This document shows positions 45,368 to 59,000 of a stretch of 64,000 nt of DNA, piece by piece; position 1 is the stretch's first letter, and each line of letters starts with the position of its first letter. Location: contig OX442315.1 in assembly GCA_949358305.1 (NCBI GenBank), positions 37,164,427-37,228,426 on the forward strand. The letters run 5' to 3'. The translations under genes and the position numbers were made by a program. Origin of the DNA: Strigamia acuminata (taxonomy: Eukaryota; Arthropoda; Chilopoda; Geophilomorpha; Linotaeniidae). Below the pieces are notes generated by a model. That model ran no database searches, was not told where the DNA came from, and saw nothing but the letters and a program-made list of their open reading frames with translations.

Positions 45368-47235
45368 ATATCATTTTAATGTGTTGTATTTATTCCAGCA
45401 ACTTAAAACTAAATGCTATACAGTTGGAGACAACAAAAGAGGTTTAATTTCTTACTACCTAGTGGCAACTTTAAAAAATTGCACATGTCTCAATGTTTTT
45501 GCGGCACACACCACTGTTTCCAGCAAGCTCTCGTGATCATAAACGCTGGCGCAACATCGTTTAATGAAGGACAAGTGTCAATGACCATTTCCTTAGGCCT
45601 AAACCACGACACTGTCAAGGAGAGATGAAATCTCTCCTTACCTTGTAAACTGATGGTGTTTTCCACTTCTCCCAGTCGTTTCACACAGCTCACGGGTCGA
45701 TTGGCTGCTTGAATGATCCTCATGAAGCAGTAAAAACCAAATCAAAACCGTTTTATTCACGAAAGAAAGAAACATAACAATTTAATGAAAATAAAATCTT
45801 AATAACAACTGCCGTAGCAACGGCACAACGACAAAGGCACGTGGTAGCACGTGCCAAATACAATAGGCGGAGATACACTGGTAATTGTTGCTAAACTTAA
45901 GCCTAAAAAAGCAATACAGTGCCAAATCAAGGGGCACAAGAGCTCCACTGCTCAGCAGTGTCAACCAAAGTAAACAATTACAAGCTTTTACACAATCAAC
46001 TTGAACATAATACACTAAAATTCATCAGAAAATAATAAAGGCATTAATTGCCATAAAAAATAGCTAACATTAATTACTAAAGCCCTGTAAAATAATGCAA
46101 TCAAAAACCCAAATTTCCTGTTAACAGGGAGCGACCAGAAACGATACGACATGCCGATGAGCGACGCTGTGAACGTCCAATCATCCGAGGATGCGACAAA
46201 ACAACAAGTATGAATTACAAACAATTCCGAATACCAAGAAGTTACAATCCTTTTCTAATTCTAAATAAGCACCCACGACGCACACGTAGCTCAACTACAT
46301 CGAGCTTTAATAACTACGAGCGCAAGGGGCGGAAAATCAAACCGAATTGGGCGTAAGTACGACTTCTAACTTTCATGGTGCAAAGAACAAGGCAATGAAC
46401 ATCCCCCTGTCAACGAAGAAACGCCCGACCACGCAACTCGAGATCCTCAAAGCAGAAAGGCGAATTCTAAGCGACTCGGCGCTCGTTCCTCCAAATTCTT
46501 TTGCGAGAGTTTGCTCGCAACACCACACATTAAACTGTCCAAAGTATAATTACATTTCTTTATTAGGCCTATGCTCTAGTGCGTTCATTAGAGTTCCATT
46601 GAATGTCAGAAACCCTAATTTAACTTCTAAAGTAACTTTTAATTAAGTTTTAAATACTCTGTATTACAAAAAAAATTAAAGAGGCAAATAACCTGAGAGA
46701 TGTAGTAAAGTAAATTCGGATAGTGAGTTAGGTTAAGGATAGAATAACAACTCACTGGAAAAAAATATGGCTTTAAACGTCTTTTCATTGCTAAACAGCT
46801 AATGTAAATTTGAACTTTTTGCTTTGGAATACACTATAAATAACACAATATACTAGTACATTCAAATATAAGGAATTATGGCAAAAGCAACACAATAATG
46901 TTCCACACGTTAAATTCTTAACGGAATGAGCTATTCCCACACAAGTAATGTAAGCTAGAAGTCACGTAATCTGCCATTAGGGCACTAATATTACATAGGG
47001 GCAGATACACACCACAACACAAATACATGACAAATTAGGGAACAAAGCTAATCACCGGTAATCATAACACGGTGACACAAATGAAGATTTTGGTCAACAC
47101 TCAATAATGAGAATCTGCTATTTTGTGTAGGAGCGAAAGGGTTGAGTCGACATGCGTGGTTGATGTAAAACGGAAGTGTCCGCGTACAATTTTATTTGCA
47201 TATATAGACCGTAGGCGCCATGTGGCGCTACAAAA
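45368..47235. other. Retroelement-rich intergenic DNA, LTR-like, no gene supported
   Basis: A polypurine-like GACAGGGGGATGTTC on the minus strand near 46,415 and the copia 3' end at its right edge suggest LTR sequence here, but I cannot delimit LTRs. Open frames (for example 46,347-46,646) show no known domain. Confidence 0.35.
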
Positions 47236-47938
47236 CATGTGTCAACACAAAATATCTTAATACTCCCACTCTTTGGTGACACACAACACAAAACACAGTT
47301 ATACAGAAAATAAAAAGGTTTAAAAATGGCATACAAGATAAAATAATTTTTTAGAGATACACAATCCCATTTTTCCTGCACACCATCAGTGTTTTACTTT
47401 TGCAAGTCCTTTAGTTAGGACATCCACGATCATATCATTTGTTCCAATAAACTTGACAGCAATGTGTCAGTTTTTAATGACTTCTCGAACAAAATGGTGT
47501 TTTATACCGATATGCTTTGTTCGGGAATGATAGACCGTGTTCTTTGACAAATTTAGAGCGCTTTGGTTGTCAGAATGCACAATAGTTCGGCTGGTATTTT
47601 CATCCAATTTCAATTCATGGATAGCTGTCTGAGCCATATTGTTTCTTACGATGCCATGGACAATGACATATAACTTATTCGGCTTCAGTTGTCAATTCCG
47701 CGACTATTGGTTGTTTTTTTGCTTGATCAGCTAATCGCCCTGCCAGCTATCATGTAAACGTATCCAGTGGTTGGTCGCCTCATGTCCAGGCATCCGGCAT
47801 GATGTGCGTCCGTGTAGCCAACCACTGTTGAATTCTTCAAAGTCCCGTATACAAGTTTGTAGTTTATTGTCCCTTTTAGATATCGCAAGATGCGCTTGAC
47901 TGCAGTCCAGTGGGCTGGCCCAAAGTTGGACTTGTATA
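47236..47938 (-). pseudogene. Ty1/copia RNase H end with polypurine tract
   Basis: The minus strand from 47,938 reads AHWTAVKRILRYLKGTINYK, LVYGTLKNSTVVGYTDAHH, AGCLDMRRPTTGYVYMIAGR, AIS, a stop, SSKKQPIVAELTTEAE, and further on the order DNQSALNLS, NTVYHSRTKHIGI.HHFVRE and VDVLTKGLAK in shifted frames. This is the C-terminal RNase H domain of a copia-type polyprotein, with at least two stops and several frameshifts. About 130 bases after the frame ends, GTGGGAGTATTAAG (47,258-47,271, minus) resembles the copia polypurine tract. TGTTGACACATG at 47,237-47,248 is a possible LTR start. Confidence 0.85.
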
Positions 47939-48594
47939 AAATTGTACGAAATTAGTCGAAATTACATTTTAAAAAATTGATCAAATTTTGCAAAAAAAAA
48001 TTATTTTAATGAGCAACAATTCTTTTCCAAAATGACAATTTCCTTACCACTATTAGAAACTGTAGTGTTTGTTGTAATGTGCTTAGTTCAAGTGTCGTCA
48101 CTAGTTGCCACTAGTGGTATTGTTTAGATATAGAGAGTAATAGCAATGGCGGCGATGTGCATAAATATGGGCAGTTGACATGAGAGCGTTTAATGCTGTG
48201 ATTTATTTGGCTGACTACAAGCAGATATTCAGCAAATAAAAATAAAAATTTTAGTAAATAAAAAGTGCGGTTTATTTGATCGCTGATGTCATTTCCTTCT
48301 AAGACTTTTCACACAGCGCGCACTAAATAAAAAGATTGAATGATACCAGTCTGGAATTCCAGAACAGCAATTGTATTTGTACGGCCAATCTCTCTGGAGA
48401 AAATCAAACTGAAAAATCAACCAAAAAATAATCACAATGAAAAATACTTGGAAAAAATCAACTTCCCGCACGAATCCGATTTCCTTCCTGGAATTCCTGA
48501 CACCATGACTGTTTGCCCGCACTGCTCAAATGTTTGAGTGTTAATACCGCAGAAGAAGACACAAGTGCAAGCGCTACTCGCCACCGCTCCACAC
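47939..48594. other. Upstream region of the first MFSD1-like gene
   Basis: AT-rich, then more mixed sequence from about 48,290. The first exon lies directly downstream. No TATA box identified. Confidence 0.4.
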
Positions 48595-51500
48595 ATGGCG
48601 CCTTGTTTAGATGCTCGAAAAAGTAAGTTTCTAATGAACTACAAACTTGTAATTTAGAAAGAATTCCTTCCAGGAAAATTGAAAGGACATCTATGGCAAT
48701 TGTGCCTAAGCTAGATAATTTAACTACTTTGTTTTGTTACTGGGAAACGACAAAAAATTAAAATCGAAACTGAAAATAATTATCTCTCAATTTGTATAAT
48801 CGGCGGTGCTGTAATAGCGCCGAATTGGAATATGTTTACATTCTTCTCAAACTCAGAATAATTATTAATTCTAAATCAATTGATTTTCAGGGTGATATGA
48901 TAGTTTAAAACTTTACTTTGAATTTATTGAGTCAGAATTCTCGTGGAATGTAAAAATGTAAAAATAGTTTAAAACTGTGTTTTGACATTTTTGATAATTT
49001 TCAGATGGATTTCGATTTGTTCTGCTTTTTTCCAACTGCTTGGTATTTGGTGCATATTTCTGTTACGACATGCCGAGTGCTTTACAAACACAATTTCAAC
49101 AGGTAACTCTGCGATCATCTTATATTTCATGATAGATATCAATTAATGAATCTACATGTAGAACGACACCTGCAATTACGCACAAAATTCAAGCTGTTGT
49201 GAGTATTGCTTAGGAATGAGTGGCACGGAATACAATTTACTTTATGCAGTTTATGCCTGGACGTAAGCTTAAGTATTAAATTAAGCTTAATAAGTCATTA
49301 TTATGGATCATGGTTAATTTTTTTTATTTTCTTTTTTTTAATTTCCACTTTAGAAATGCCATAGTTATCATTGGAGCTGGGTTTTTACTCGACAAACTAG
49401 GGAATCGAGGTAAGTGTAAACGAAAAATATTTTTTGGCTATAAGAGTGCATTTTTAGGAGCATATTTTTTATGTCTTTAACTTTTATTTTCATTTTTTAA
49501 TTTTAATTCTTTTTTGTAGTTGGTGCATTTTTGTTTTCTTTTTCAACTATATCCGGATCTGCATTGTTTGCTGGTGGTGCAATGATGAGAAAAACAAGCT
49601 ATATGTTATCAGTGATGTTATTTGGACGCATTTTACTAGGAGCTGGAACTATATCTCTTCTAAGTATAAAATTAGTTCACAAATTAATTATTTCCATTTT
49701 TGTTTACAAATTTTGCTACATTTACACACTTTTATGGGCAGAATTTGTTGTACAATAAGTCGAATTAAAAAAAAAATTTTAAAAATGGTTAGATTGAAAA
49801 AAGGTCAGAAAGTCACAAGTTGACTTTAAAGCAAATATATTAGCACAAGAAGTAGGCGAGGAAATGAGATAAGTCACTTCCTTTAAAGACTCACACGAGT
49901 GTGAGTTGGCATCGCTTTAAATCGACGATGGTTTACTTTAGCGAGTTATTATCGCTAATGTCAATTAGCGATAATAACTTTATCGACCGGTACGTTTTAG
50001 CGTCGCTATTCGTCGCTAAAACCTATTAATAATTGTGAAAGTGGCTGTGGCTGTGGCTAAAGTGATAAACGAAACAGGGAAGAAAGTTTTTACTAATTTT
50101 ATTTTTTATAATTCCACGTAAAAATTTTAGAACAGGCATAACCAAAATGTTAAACTCCTTATCAGTCAAGTACGGTACTTCGCCTGCAAATGCTCCATTT
50201 GAACATTTGAACATTTCCAATGGAAAATTTCTAATATTAGAGTAAATAAATATTTTATTTTTATTTCAGTTTTGCAGAATCGAATGACCTCGTATTGGTT
50301 CAAGAATAAAGAATTAGCATTCGGTTTTGGTATGACGCTCGCACTAAATCGTCTCGGTAGCGTATTGAACTTTATTATCACGGAACGCATAGAGGAATCA
50401 TTTGGATTAGTTCCAACGTTATGGTTTGGTAATAAATTTTAGCTGATTTTTGTTTTTTTATTTTTAATGAAAACAATGTTCTCTATAATAGGTACAGGTA
50501 TTTGTGCGTTCAGTTTTATATTTGCATTTACTGCAAGTTATCTCGATATGTCTGGTAAAAAACAGTTAAATCAAGACGTCATTGAAGCCAGTGAGTCCAA
50601 AAGTGTGGTAAATTGAACTAACTTGTTAAGCAAAATCATTTTGGAATTTTAAAATTACCTTTTTTTTAAAAGAAAATTACAGATATTCGGCACTTTTCTC
50701 TACAATTTTGGCTTTTATGCTTAACAATTATGTTTTTCTATAATGGATTATTTCCATTTGTATCAGATGCAAGGTAATACATTTAAAGCAGTGTTTCACC
50801 TGAGAATTTGCGTCAGCAAAACTCCTAAACAAACTTCAATTTGATGCTCTGTAGTTTTGCTGATGTAATGCAGGAAAGTGTCAGTGCTTTGATTTAGGTT
50901 GCTGCAAATTCTTCCTCAACTGAATATACACTAATATTTGTATTTTTTTCAAACAGTAAATTTATACAAGATAAATATGGTTATGGAAAGGAAAAAGCAT
51001 CTTACATTACTGGAGCTGTTTATTACATTTCCTTGATTCTTTCCCCACTCCTAGGAGGAATAATTGTAAACAAAAAAATCATATAATTTATCTAGTTTCA
51101 TATAGAAAACATTAATTTAATTCTTTAGGATATAATTGGGAAACGAGGTTATTTAGCATTTGCCTGCGCATTTTGCACTTTGCCCGTGTTTGGTCTGTTA
51201 GGATTCTCTGAAGTGCATCCACTTGTAGCAATTGTATGGCTTGGAATTACATACTCTATTGCAACTGTTAGTAAATTTCAGTGTTTATTTAATGTTGAAA
51301 CAAAGTTAAGAAGTAATACTTTTTTATTTTAGGCTAGTATGTTAGCATCTCTTCCATTAGTAGCTATTCAAGCTACACTGGGCACGGCTTTAGGCGTAGC
51401 TTCATGTATTCAGATGCTGGGAACTGGAGCTTCAAATTTAATTGTTGGTGCAATTCTCGGACAGAATGAGGCGTAAATAATCTAAATTAAAGGGGTTTGT

Positions 51501-52594
51501 GGTGGGCAGAGATAGATAGATAGGGGTGAAACATTTTACAATATGCGTAATTTGTATGTTTCATCCATACCAGAGCTTCTCTAAGTGTGGTCCGCAAATA
51601 AGCTTAAGTTTGTTAACAAATTCATTAATTATAAACTTAAAAAACCCCATTTAATCTCGTGCAATCTGCACTGCATAAAAATTTGGTTCGGTTGGTTTTC
51701 AATAAATGCTATTGCGTAGTCCTTCAACTGAATGTAATACCGGTCCGCAACATTGGGACAAAATATGGTAGTGTTTCGCATCACATTGGGACAAAAAATG
51801 TCCGTACACTGTACACATTAGTTTGAGAAGCACTGATCGAAACTATTCTGTGTAGCCTTCTGTGCAGCCTATCTACTTTTGTGGCACAGCAGACCAATGT
51901 ACATGCATGATTGAAGCCTTTCAAGCTTTGAAGGCAACATTTTCATTAGAAATACAAAAAATCATATTTGCAGAAGCTATGGTATTGAGAAATTTGGCAA
52001 TCTTGATGATAAGGATTAGTAAAGGAAAAGCACAACTTAAAAGTTAGTTTGGTGCAACTTGTAGTGCAAATGTATCTGTTGTATTAATTGCTATTTACTA
52101 TGTATGGGTAGCCATTTAAATCAGTTTTTAATAATATTATTTGTGGGTGGCCATGGCCATTCCAAGAAATGTTTTAGAAATGGCAGATATTATTGGTTTT
52201 TTTTATAATTAATGATATTTACTTATATTATTTACAGGCTATCAGCGTATGATAAGTTAATTCGATGGAAATACGTCATAATTTATTTCTTAGCCAATAT
52301 AGTGGTTTGTGTAGTAACTTCTACGATGTTGAATTTCGTTGACATCAATCGGGTAAGATTTTTTTAAATGCTGTACTTGTGAACAATTGTTGCAATTTTT
52401 TATTTTTTTATAAATGATAGAATGGAGTTTTGAATTTGAGTCGAAGACAGAAATTGAGGTTGGTTGAAGTCGATGCCCGTGGTGACGATATTCGTAATCG
52501 TTCTGGTGTGTGCCAAAGTTCTTCATCTTCAACACCGTCAGAATCGGATGCTCTTCTTTCTAGGCAGAGTTCTTCGATCAATTATTTTACTTAA
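48595..52594 (+). CDS. MFSD1-like lysosomal transporter, tandem copy A
   Basis: Thirteen coding exons: 48,595-48,622; 49,005-49,102; 49,162-49,262; 49,354-49,409; 49,520-49,663; 50,270-50,428; 50,492-50,607; 50,673-50,773; 50,957-51,065; 51,129-51,266; 51,333-51,472; 52,238-52,352; 52,421-52,594. They join in frame into 492 residues (human MFSD1 is about 465). Family marks are YFCYDMPSALQTQ in helix 1, LLYAVYAW and GAGFLLDKLGNRG (MFS motif A, residues 83-95) around helices 2-3, GRILLGAG, QNRMTSYWFKNKELAFGFG, and GTALGVASCIQMLGTGASN near the end. The luminal loop after helix 1 has two N-glycosylation sequons and four Cys. MFSD1 is a lysosomal major-facilitator carrier (reported to export dipeptides) partnered by GLMP. 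The C-terminal tail carries ESDALL, an acidic dileucine sorting signal. Donors and acceptors are all GT-AG. Confidence 0.93.
49944..49979. repeat. Perfect 16-bp-arm hairpin in an MFSD1-like intron
   Basis: AGTTATTATCGCTAAT, loop GTCA, then the exact inverse ATTAGCGATAATAACT. It lies in the intron between exons 5 and 6. Nearby CGCTAAAACC and GCGTCGCTA words are also partly complementary to each other. Confidence 0.9.
51473..52237 (+). other. Intron 11 of MFSD1-like copy A
   Basis: 765 bases, the longest intron in copy A; the equivalent intron in copy B is 354. Contains an open frame at 51,862-52,047 without known domain. No transposon ends recognised. Confidence 0.75.
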
Positions 52595-52668
52595 TTCATG
52601 CTGTTGTCAATTAATTAGTTTGTTTTTACCGTAATGTCTTTATAAAGTAAAGAAGTTAAACTGTAGAT

Positions 52669-52674
52669 AATAAA
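52669..52674 (+). terminator. Polyadenylation signal of MFSD1-like copy A
   Basis: AATAAA 75 bases after the stop codon. Confidence 0.55.
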
Positions 52675-53330
52675 AACAGCCAACGAGGCAGAATTATTCA
52701 AAAAATTGATATAAATTGAGCTTATATACTCATAAGCAGTTTACTACATCTGCTCACAGAATTTTGCCAACAGAAAAAATTGGTAGTCACAAATTTCATG
52801 CCAGTCGTGGAATGTCTGTGACATATGTTCTGTGACATAGAAAAATTAACTTTCTGGCATCTCGATGCAACGGATAGCTGATCTTTGTTTTCAGGTAGAG
52901 AAAGTAGTGATTGGATTTAAATATGGCAGCAATCAGTTCTGCCAACAAATGCAAACGACTGTATATTCTAATTATAAAAATAGATTATTAGTTTATAAAT
53001 AAAAATTAAAATTAAAAACAAAACTAGCAATCCTGCTCATCCTATTAGATCAGCGCTTGCTTCTTCAGTGATGGTTAGTGCACACACCCCTTGTGGCTGG
53101 GGTGCAAGATAAGTTTTATGGGGATGCGAGGCCACTTCCGAAAAATGTTTAATATACAGGGTGTTCACAAAGTTTCTAGACAATTTAAAAAGTTTATCTA
53201 AACTACAAACATTCTGGACAAGGCGGTCAAGGAAATTTGCGATCACGTTCGCGATCACCTCGATCAGACTATCTCTTGAAGAATACAATAGCCTGATGAA
53301 AACTGCACAAGCTATGACGCAAAGTGGAAA
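52675..53330. other. Intergenic between MFSD1-like copy A and gag remnant
   Basis: Nothing recognised except CTGGGGTGCAAG-type unique sequence and a charged open frame running into the gag remnant from about 53,161. Confidence 0.4.
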
Positions 53331-53848
53331 AAATAATTCTCAAGGAAATTACTTGAAAGCTCCGGAAATCCGGAAGAAAGTGAAAATTTTCTCGGTCTAA
53401 TCAAAAACCTGGCCATGTTAAAAAACATGCCCTTAGATGACATGGCCGTAAAGGGCGTGCCAGGCTATTTGCTTGAAGAAGCACAGAATTGGTATCATGA
53501 GAATCGAACTAAATTTCTCACTTGTCAGTTGGGAGATTTTTGAACATATGTTCCGTGGGTGCAGCTGCGGTACTATTCAGTAACCTCACTGGAGAAGGTG
53601 CGCATTTTTTTTGCATCAGCAAGGTATGGCTCATTATTCTTTGGGACAAATTGATGAGGCTGTAGGAAAAAATAGAGCATTATTTGGTAAATCAAATGAA
53701 AAATCAAATGAATCTCATTTTTCGCGTCGACCTTTTACGCCTAGAGAGCCAGAAACTCGCTTTCCAGCTAAACCTCAGGTCAAAGCCCTGAATATCGAAG
53801 AGTCTGAAGACCCTTGTAATTCAGAGGAAGGATTTCCCGAAGACTGAG
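53331..53848 (+). pseudogene. LTR-retrotransposon gag remnant
   Basis: One frame reads ENFLGLIKNLAMLKN, MPLDDMAVKGVPGYLLEEAQ, NWYHENRTKFLTCQLGDF then a stop. The other frames continue with EHMFRGCSCGTIQ and HQQGMAHYSLGQIDEAVGKN through a charged linker to LNIEESEDPCNSEEGFPED. Aliphatic-Gly-x-A-x-x-WY spacing is the core of retrotransposon gag domains. No protease or zinc knuckle follows within the window's next kilobase, and at least two frameshifts or stops are present. Confidence 0.6.
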
Positions 53849-56054
53849 ACAGTATATATTGTGAATGGATTCGTTAACACAAATAAACGTGGTCCGTGTG
53901 TTACAATTATAAACAGATAGAACAAATAGAAAAGTAAACTCTTTAAAATAAAACATATTTCATTTTTTTTATTTAATGTGTTCTCGAAGAAAAAAATAAT
54001 TTACAACTATTTTCCAAACTACACCTAACCCAGCCTAACCACTGGAAAATACCAACCACACGGCCCAAACAGAACTATCAAATTTATCAATTTAACAAAA
54101 TATTCATCGTTTTGAATAAAATTGATAATTATCTCAACCTTGAAGTTCTGCGGCAAGTGTTTCGCTTTTCTTTCGTTTAGATTAAAAGAAACACTTTCCA
54201 TCTGAATTTCAATGGAAAACGTTAATAATTAAATACCTTTAATTATTTTCAACCATATTTCACATATTTCTCACATATTTCTTTAAACTGAATCCAGTTG
54301 AGTATTTATCAGCCATAACATAATGAACTTGTTGCTAAACGTGGATGCTTCTATCAAGGAAGCATCAGTCCTTTTATCAGCGATAACACTGTTATCGTCG
54401 GTCGTCGCATGTAAATGAAGATTCTAATTCAGATGTGGCGGGCGAAGTCGATTCGTCGAATGTTTTTATTATTTCTCTCAACTAAATTAATCACAATGAA
54501 AATTATTTTCAATTTTTTATCAATTTTTTTCTTCAATTACTCGTTTTCTTCTGCTTCTACTAATTTCCCATTTTCCTCGTAAAGACGTGTTATAGCGTCG
54601 TTAATTTTAGCCTAAAAATGTTTTTTTGAGTCGTAATATTTCGTTTCATTGTTTCGTATACCTTGAATAAAGTACGTTAACAAAATCAGCGATCTCTCGC
54701 GACAACAATAACAAATCATCAACGAGAAAACAACTCGCAAAAGAGATAAAAATCTCGAATGGCCCTTTTGGGCTACAGTAGAAACAACAGCTTTGAGAAC
54801 GACATAACAAAAATAAACCTTATAACTGACACGGATTGGTGCAAAACGTGCACCAGAAATAACTTGGCAATAAGAAGCTTTAATACATAAAAAATAAGCA
54901 GCCAACCTTCAATAAAATACATCCAAACAAACTCGTTTAAAACTTAAGCCTAACGCCCTCAATCGCAAGCGAGCAAAGCGGTTGCCATAGCAACGCAGCA
55001 ACACAAATTTGCGAGGTGCAAAAACCCAATTAACAAAACACGGACTAATATAATAGATACAATCCACACTGTAAATAACCCTCATTTGTATTCTGAGATA
55101 TTTAATAAAGACTAAAACTAGCAAATCATTAATAAAAACACGATAAAAACAATGTGCGCCCAAGTATGACGAAGGATGACTCGAAAACCCGAAGTCATCA
55201 ACTCGACGAACAAGCGCGTACAAATAAAATCACATACACTACCATCGTACAACCCAAATGCCCAAGCTAAAACTAGGAAAATAAGCACAACTCCGAGCAC
55301 CCTGAACACCCAACGATTGCTGACAGCTAAAAATGGCTAAAAATATGTAGTATAATTGGTTGTTAATCTCCTGATTTCCGCTTTCGTTTTCGTTTGCCCC
55401 CAAAACCATCAACGCCATTCGATTCCCCACTCTTGACTACCCCTAAATCCAAATTTTGGAGATAATCTGAAGGGTGGCCGGTAAAGTAAAATTGTGGAGC
55501 CACGATTTGTTCTACAAGGATAAATTTTCCAGCCGTTATGAGACGATTTTCCACGAATATTCCTCTCCAACATTCATTGCAAAGTTTTCCTTTTATTTTT
55601 TTGGGTTTTATGTCCAGATATAATTTTTTTTAAAAAGACTAAAAATTAAAATGACCATTTAGTCGTGAACTCTGCTACCAGCTGGCGCAATATTGGCCGA
55701 ACAACGAAAAACACATGAAATGTAGGAGGTTGTTAAACGACAGAACAGCCCTACACAAAGTAAACTTCGTATTCTACGACAACATTTGAGATTTATAAGT
55801 CGATTTGAAAAATCAATAATAATCTCAGAAATATTTTATTACGATGCAAATTACGTACAACACGAATTGACTGCATTTGAAGTACGACACAATTGATTTT
55901 TACTCGTTACAGCAAATGTCATCAAAATTCAATTGATTTTTATTGATTAGCGTAAAAAAAACAAGCCGAATTCCTTTGATTAGATCAAGAAATATCGAAA
56001 AATAGGATTTAGATTAATTTGCTGCAGTCGAATTGAAGTGGGACAGCGTGAAAC
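53849..56054. other. Intergenic between the two MFSD1-like genes
   Basis: AT-rich with scattered minus-strand open frames (54,612-55,554). One at 55,363-55,554 ends in a Lys/Arg-rich tail, but none shows a domain I can name. It may include retroelement sequence, consistent with the gag remnant next to it. Confidence 0.4.
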
Positions 56055-59000
56055 ATGGCGCCTTGTTTGGATGCCCGGAAAAGTGAGTTTGCGACAAAAT
56101 TTGTGTGAAAAAAAATCATTCGTTCGCAAAGAGATAAACAGACGATCAACATAAATTTGAATACTGCTTATTTAATTTAAAGTGAATGCGGGAAAATAAT
56201 AATCAGTGCCTTAGTGGTATATGAAAGCCACAATGGAGGGAAAATGAAATCACATGACTACGGCACAGTAAATTGATTTTGTTTTTATTGCAGATGTCTT
56301 TCGATTCGTTGTTTTATTTTTCAACTGTTTGCTCACATTTGGTTCGTACTTCTGTTTTGATATGCCAAGTGTGCTGCAATCACAATTTCAACAGGTAAAT
56401 ACATAAATAAAATATAAGGAATAATTTTTTTGTAGACAAAAAAAAACATTTTTAAATATTTTTCGTGAAAATGTACTTTTTCTCTTTTATCGATACAAAA
56501 TTCCCTTAAAATTTTCAGATTTGACCAAAAACAATGGAATTTTAACCAAAAAATAGCAATTTTTCACCCATCAAAAGCCTGACATTAATTAATTAATTAA
56601 TTAATTTTCTCATTTATTTCAGAACGACACGTGTGACTACGCGAAAAATGCAACCTGTTGTCACGATTGTTTGGGAATGAGTGGACCCGATTATAATTTA
56701 CTTTACGCAATATATGCTTGGACGTAATTCGACCCGTATTAACTCAAAGAAAAAGTTTCTAATTCCGTTAATTTGCTTTCATTAGAAATGCTTTTGTCGT
56801 TGTTGGAGCTGGATTTTTATTAGATAAATTAGGAAATCGAGGTAAAGTAAAATAAAATTAATTAATTAATTAATTAATTAATTAAATTTAAATTTAAATT
56901 TAAAATGTTTTTGAAATTTGCAGTTGGTGCATTTCTCTTTTCCTTATTGACGGTGGTCGGTGCAGCGTTGTTTGCCGGTGGCGCTATGATGAAAGGAACT
57001 GCTTATTTATTACCTCTGATGGTGATTGGCAGGCTTTTATTCGGAGCTGGAAATGGATCTCTTACGAGTAATTTTATAAATATAAATATAAATAAATAAA
57101 TAAATAAAAATTGTTGTATTTCTTGTAGTTGTACAGAATCGGGTGACATCATATTGGTTCCACGGCAAGGAATTGGCGATGGCGTTTGGCATAACACTTG
57201 CATTTTCTCGTTTGGGCAGCGTATTGAATTTTTTAGTCACGGAACATGTTTACGAGGCGATTGGTCTGGCTTGGACACTTTGGTTCGGTGAGTATATTAA
57301 AGAAGAAAAAAAATACAAAAATATTTGTGAGCTCCCTCTATCGGTAGAGGAGCTTTTAGACAGGTCTAGATTTGATTTTTGTTTGGTTTGTAGGGACTGG
57401 CCTTTGTGTTGTGGGCTTTCTGTCGGCAGTCATTGTTAGTTTTCTTGACATTTCGGGCATGAGACAATTAAATCAAGACGCTGTCGTAGCGAGTGAATCC
57501 AAGCGTGTGGTAAATTTCACTTAAAACTTTAACGTGAATTCGTGAACACTGAGGTAACTGTCATGGGGCAGTAAGTTGTTTTCTCACTTTCTGAATACCA
57601 ACAACGCTCTTATTGCTATTAGTGTTGAAAAAGAATTATTTTTCATCAAAATAGTGTAAATCTGCGTATAAAAATGTACATGGTAAGCGGTTTTTTGCTG
57701 TAATTTCGAACAGTTGCCTCAGTCGCGTTAACCCTTATTAATTTCTTATTAATTTCCTTACTTATTACTTTTATTATTATTTATAGAAAATAACGCACAT
57801 CTGTCATTTCTCGCTTCAATTTTGGCTGCTTTGCTTGACGATTATGTTTTTCTACAATGGCGTATTTCCTTTTGTGTCGGACGCTAGGTTTTGTACAATA
57901 ATCGTGTTTACAAAAATTACCTACTCGTGCACTAATTAAAAAATATTCATTTTTCACAGTAAATTTATACAAGATAAATATGGCTACGATGCGCCGAAAG
58001 CGTCATACATTACTGGAGCTGTTTATGATGTTTCCATGATTCTCTCACCATTTCTAGGAGGAATTATTGTAAATAAGAAAGAGATATTGATAATGATTTA
58101 ATTAAATTTTTTTTTAAATTTTATTTTGCCAGGATATATTCGGGAAACGTGGATACTTAGCTTTTACCTGTGCGTTTCTCACCTTGCCCGTATTTGGCTT
58201 GTTGGCGTTCACTATGGTGCCGCCACTCGTATCAATCGTGTGGCTTGGTTTTACGTATTCAGTTGCTGCTGTTAGTAATTTAATTGATTAATAATAGTGT
58301 CCAAATTTCTTGATTCTTTCATTTTTTTAGGCTAGCATGTGGCCATCAATTCCTTTAGTGGTCAATCAAGCCACCTTAGGTACAGCGTTAGGTTTAACTA
58401 CTAGCGTTCAAATGTTGGGGATTGGTATTTCCAATTTGGTTGTCGGTGCTGTACTTGGACAAAATGAAACGTAAAATATCAAATCGTTTAATTTTTAATT
58501 TTTAATTTTTAATTTTTATTCAATGATGATTTTACTAAAATAGAGACTCTTTTTTTCTATTTTGGCTAAACATTTTTTGCACTTTTATTTTTCTCTTTTC
58601 ACATATATAATTATATTTTTGGGCTTTTTTCGATAAAAAAAATTATATTTTCTGGATTTTTCGCATAAAATTTTACATTTTTCTTACACTTGGATTAAAA
58701 TTTATCATTTTGGTTAAGATGGACCATATTTTGCCAGAAAATTCAATTTGTCGCCAAAAAACTGTTTTGTTCATCCAAAGTACATTAATCCGCCTATGTA
58801 ATGCCAATATGTTTCCATTAACAGGTTATCAAATGTTGAAAGATTATTACGTTGGAAATATATAATGATTTATTTACTCGTCAACGTAGTGGCATGTGTG
58901 GTTGTGTCTATATTTTTAAATATTGCGGATGTACGACAGGTAATTATAAACAAATATGACTTTATTTGAGGAAGGTTCAATTTGATCTTATTTGTTTATT

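Noticed and set aside
55363-55554. Minus-strand frame with Lys/Arg-rich end as an integrase C-terminus
   Set aside because: No integrase or chromodomain motif is visible and the flanking LTR or polypurine tract could not be found.
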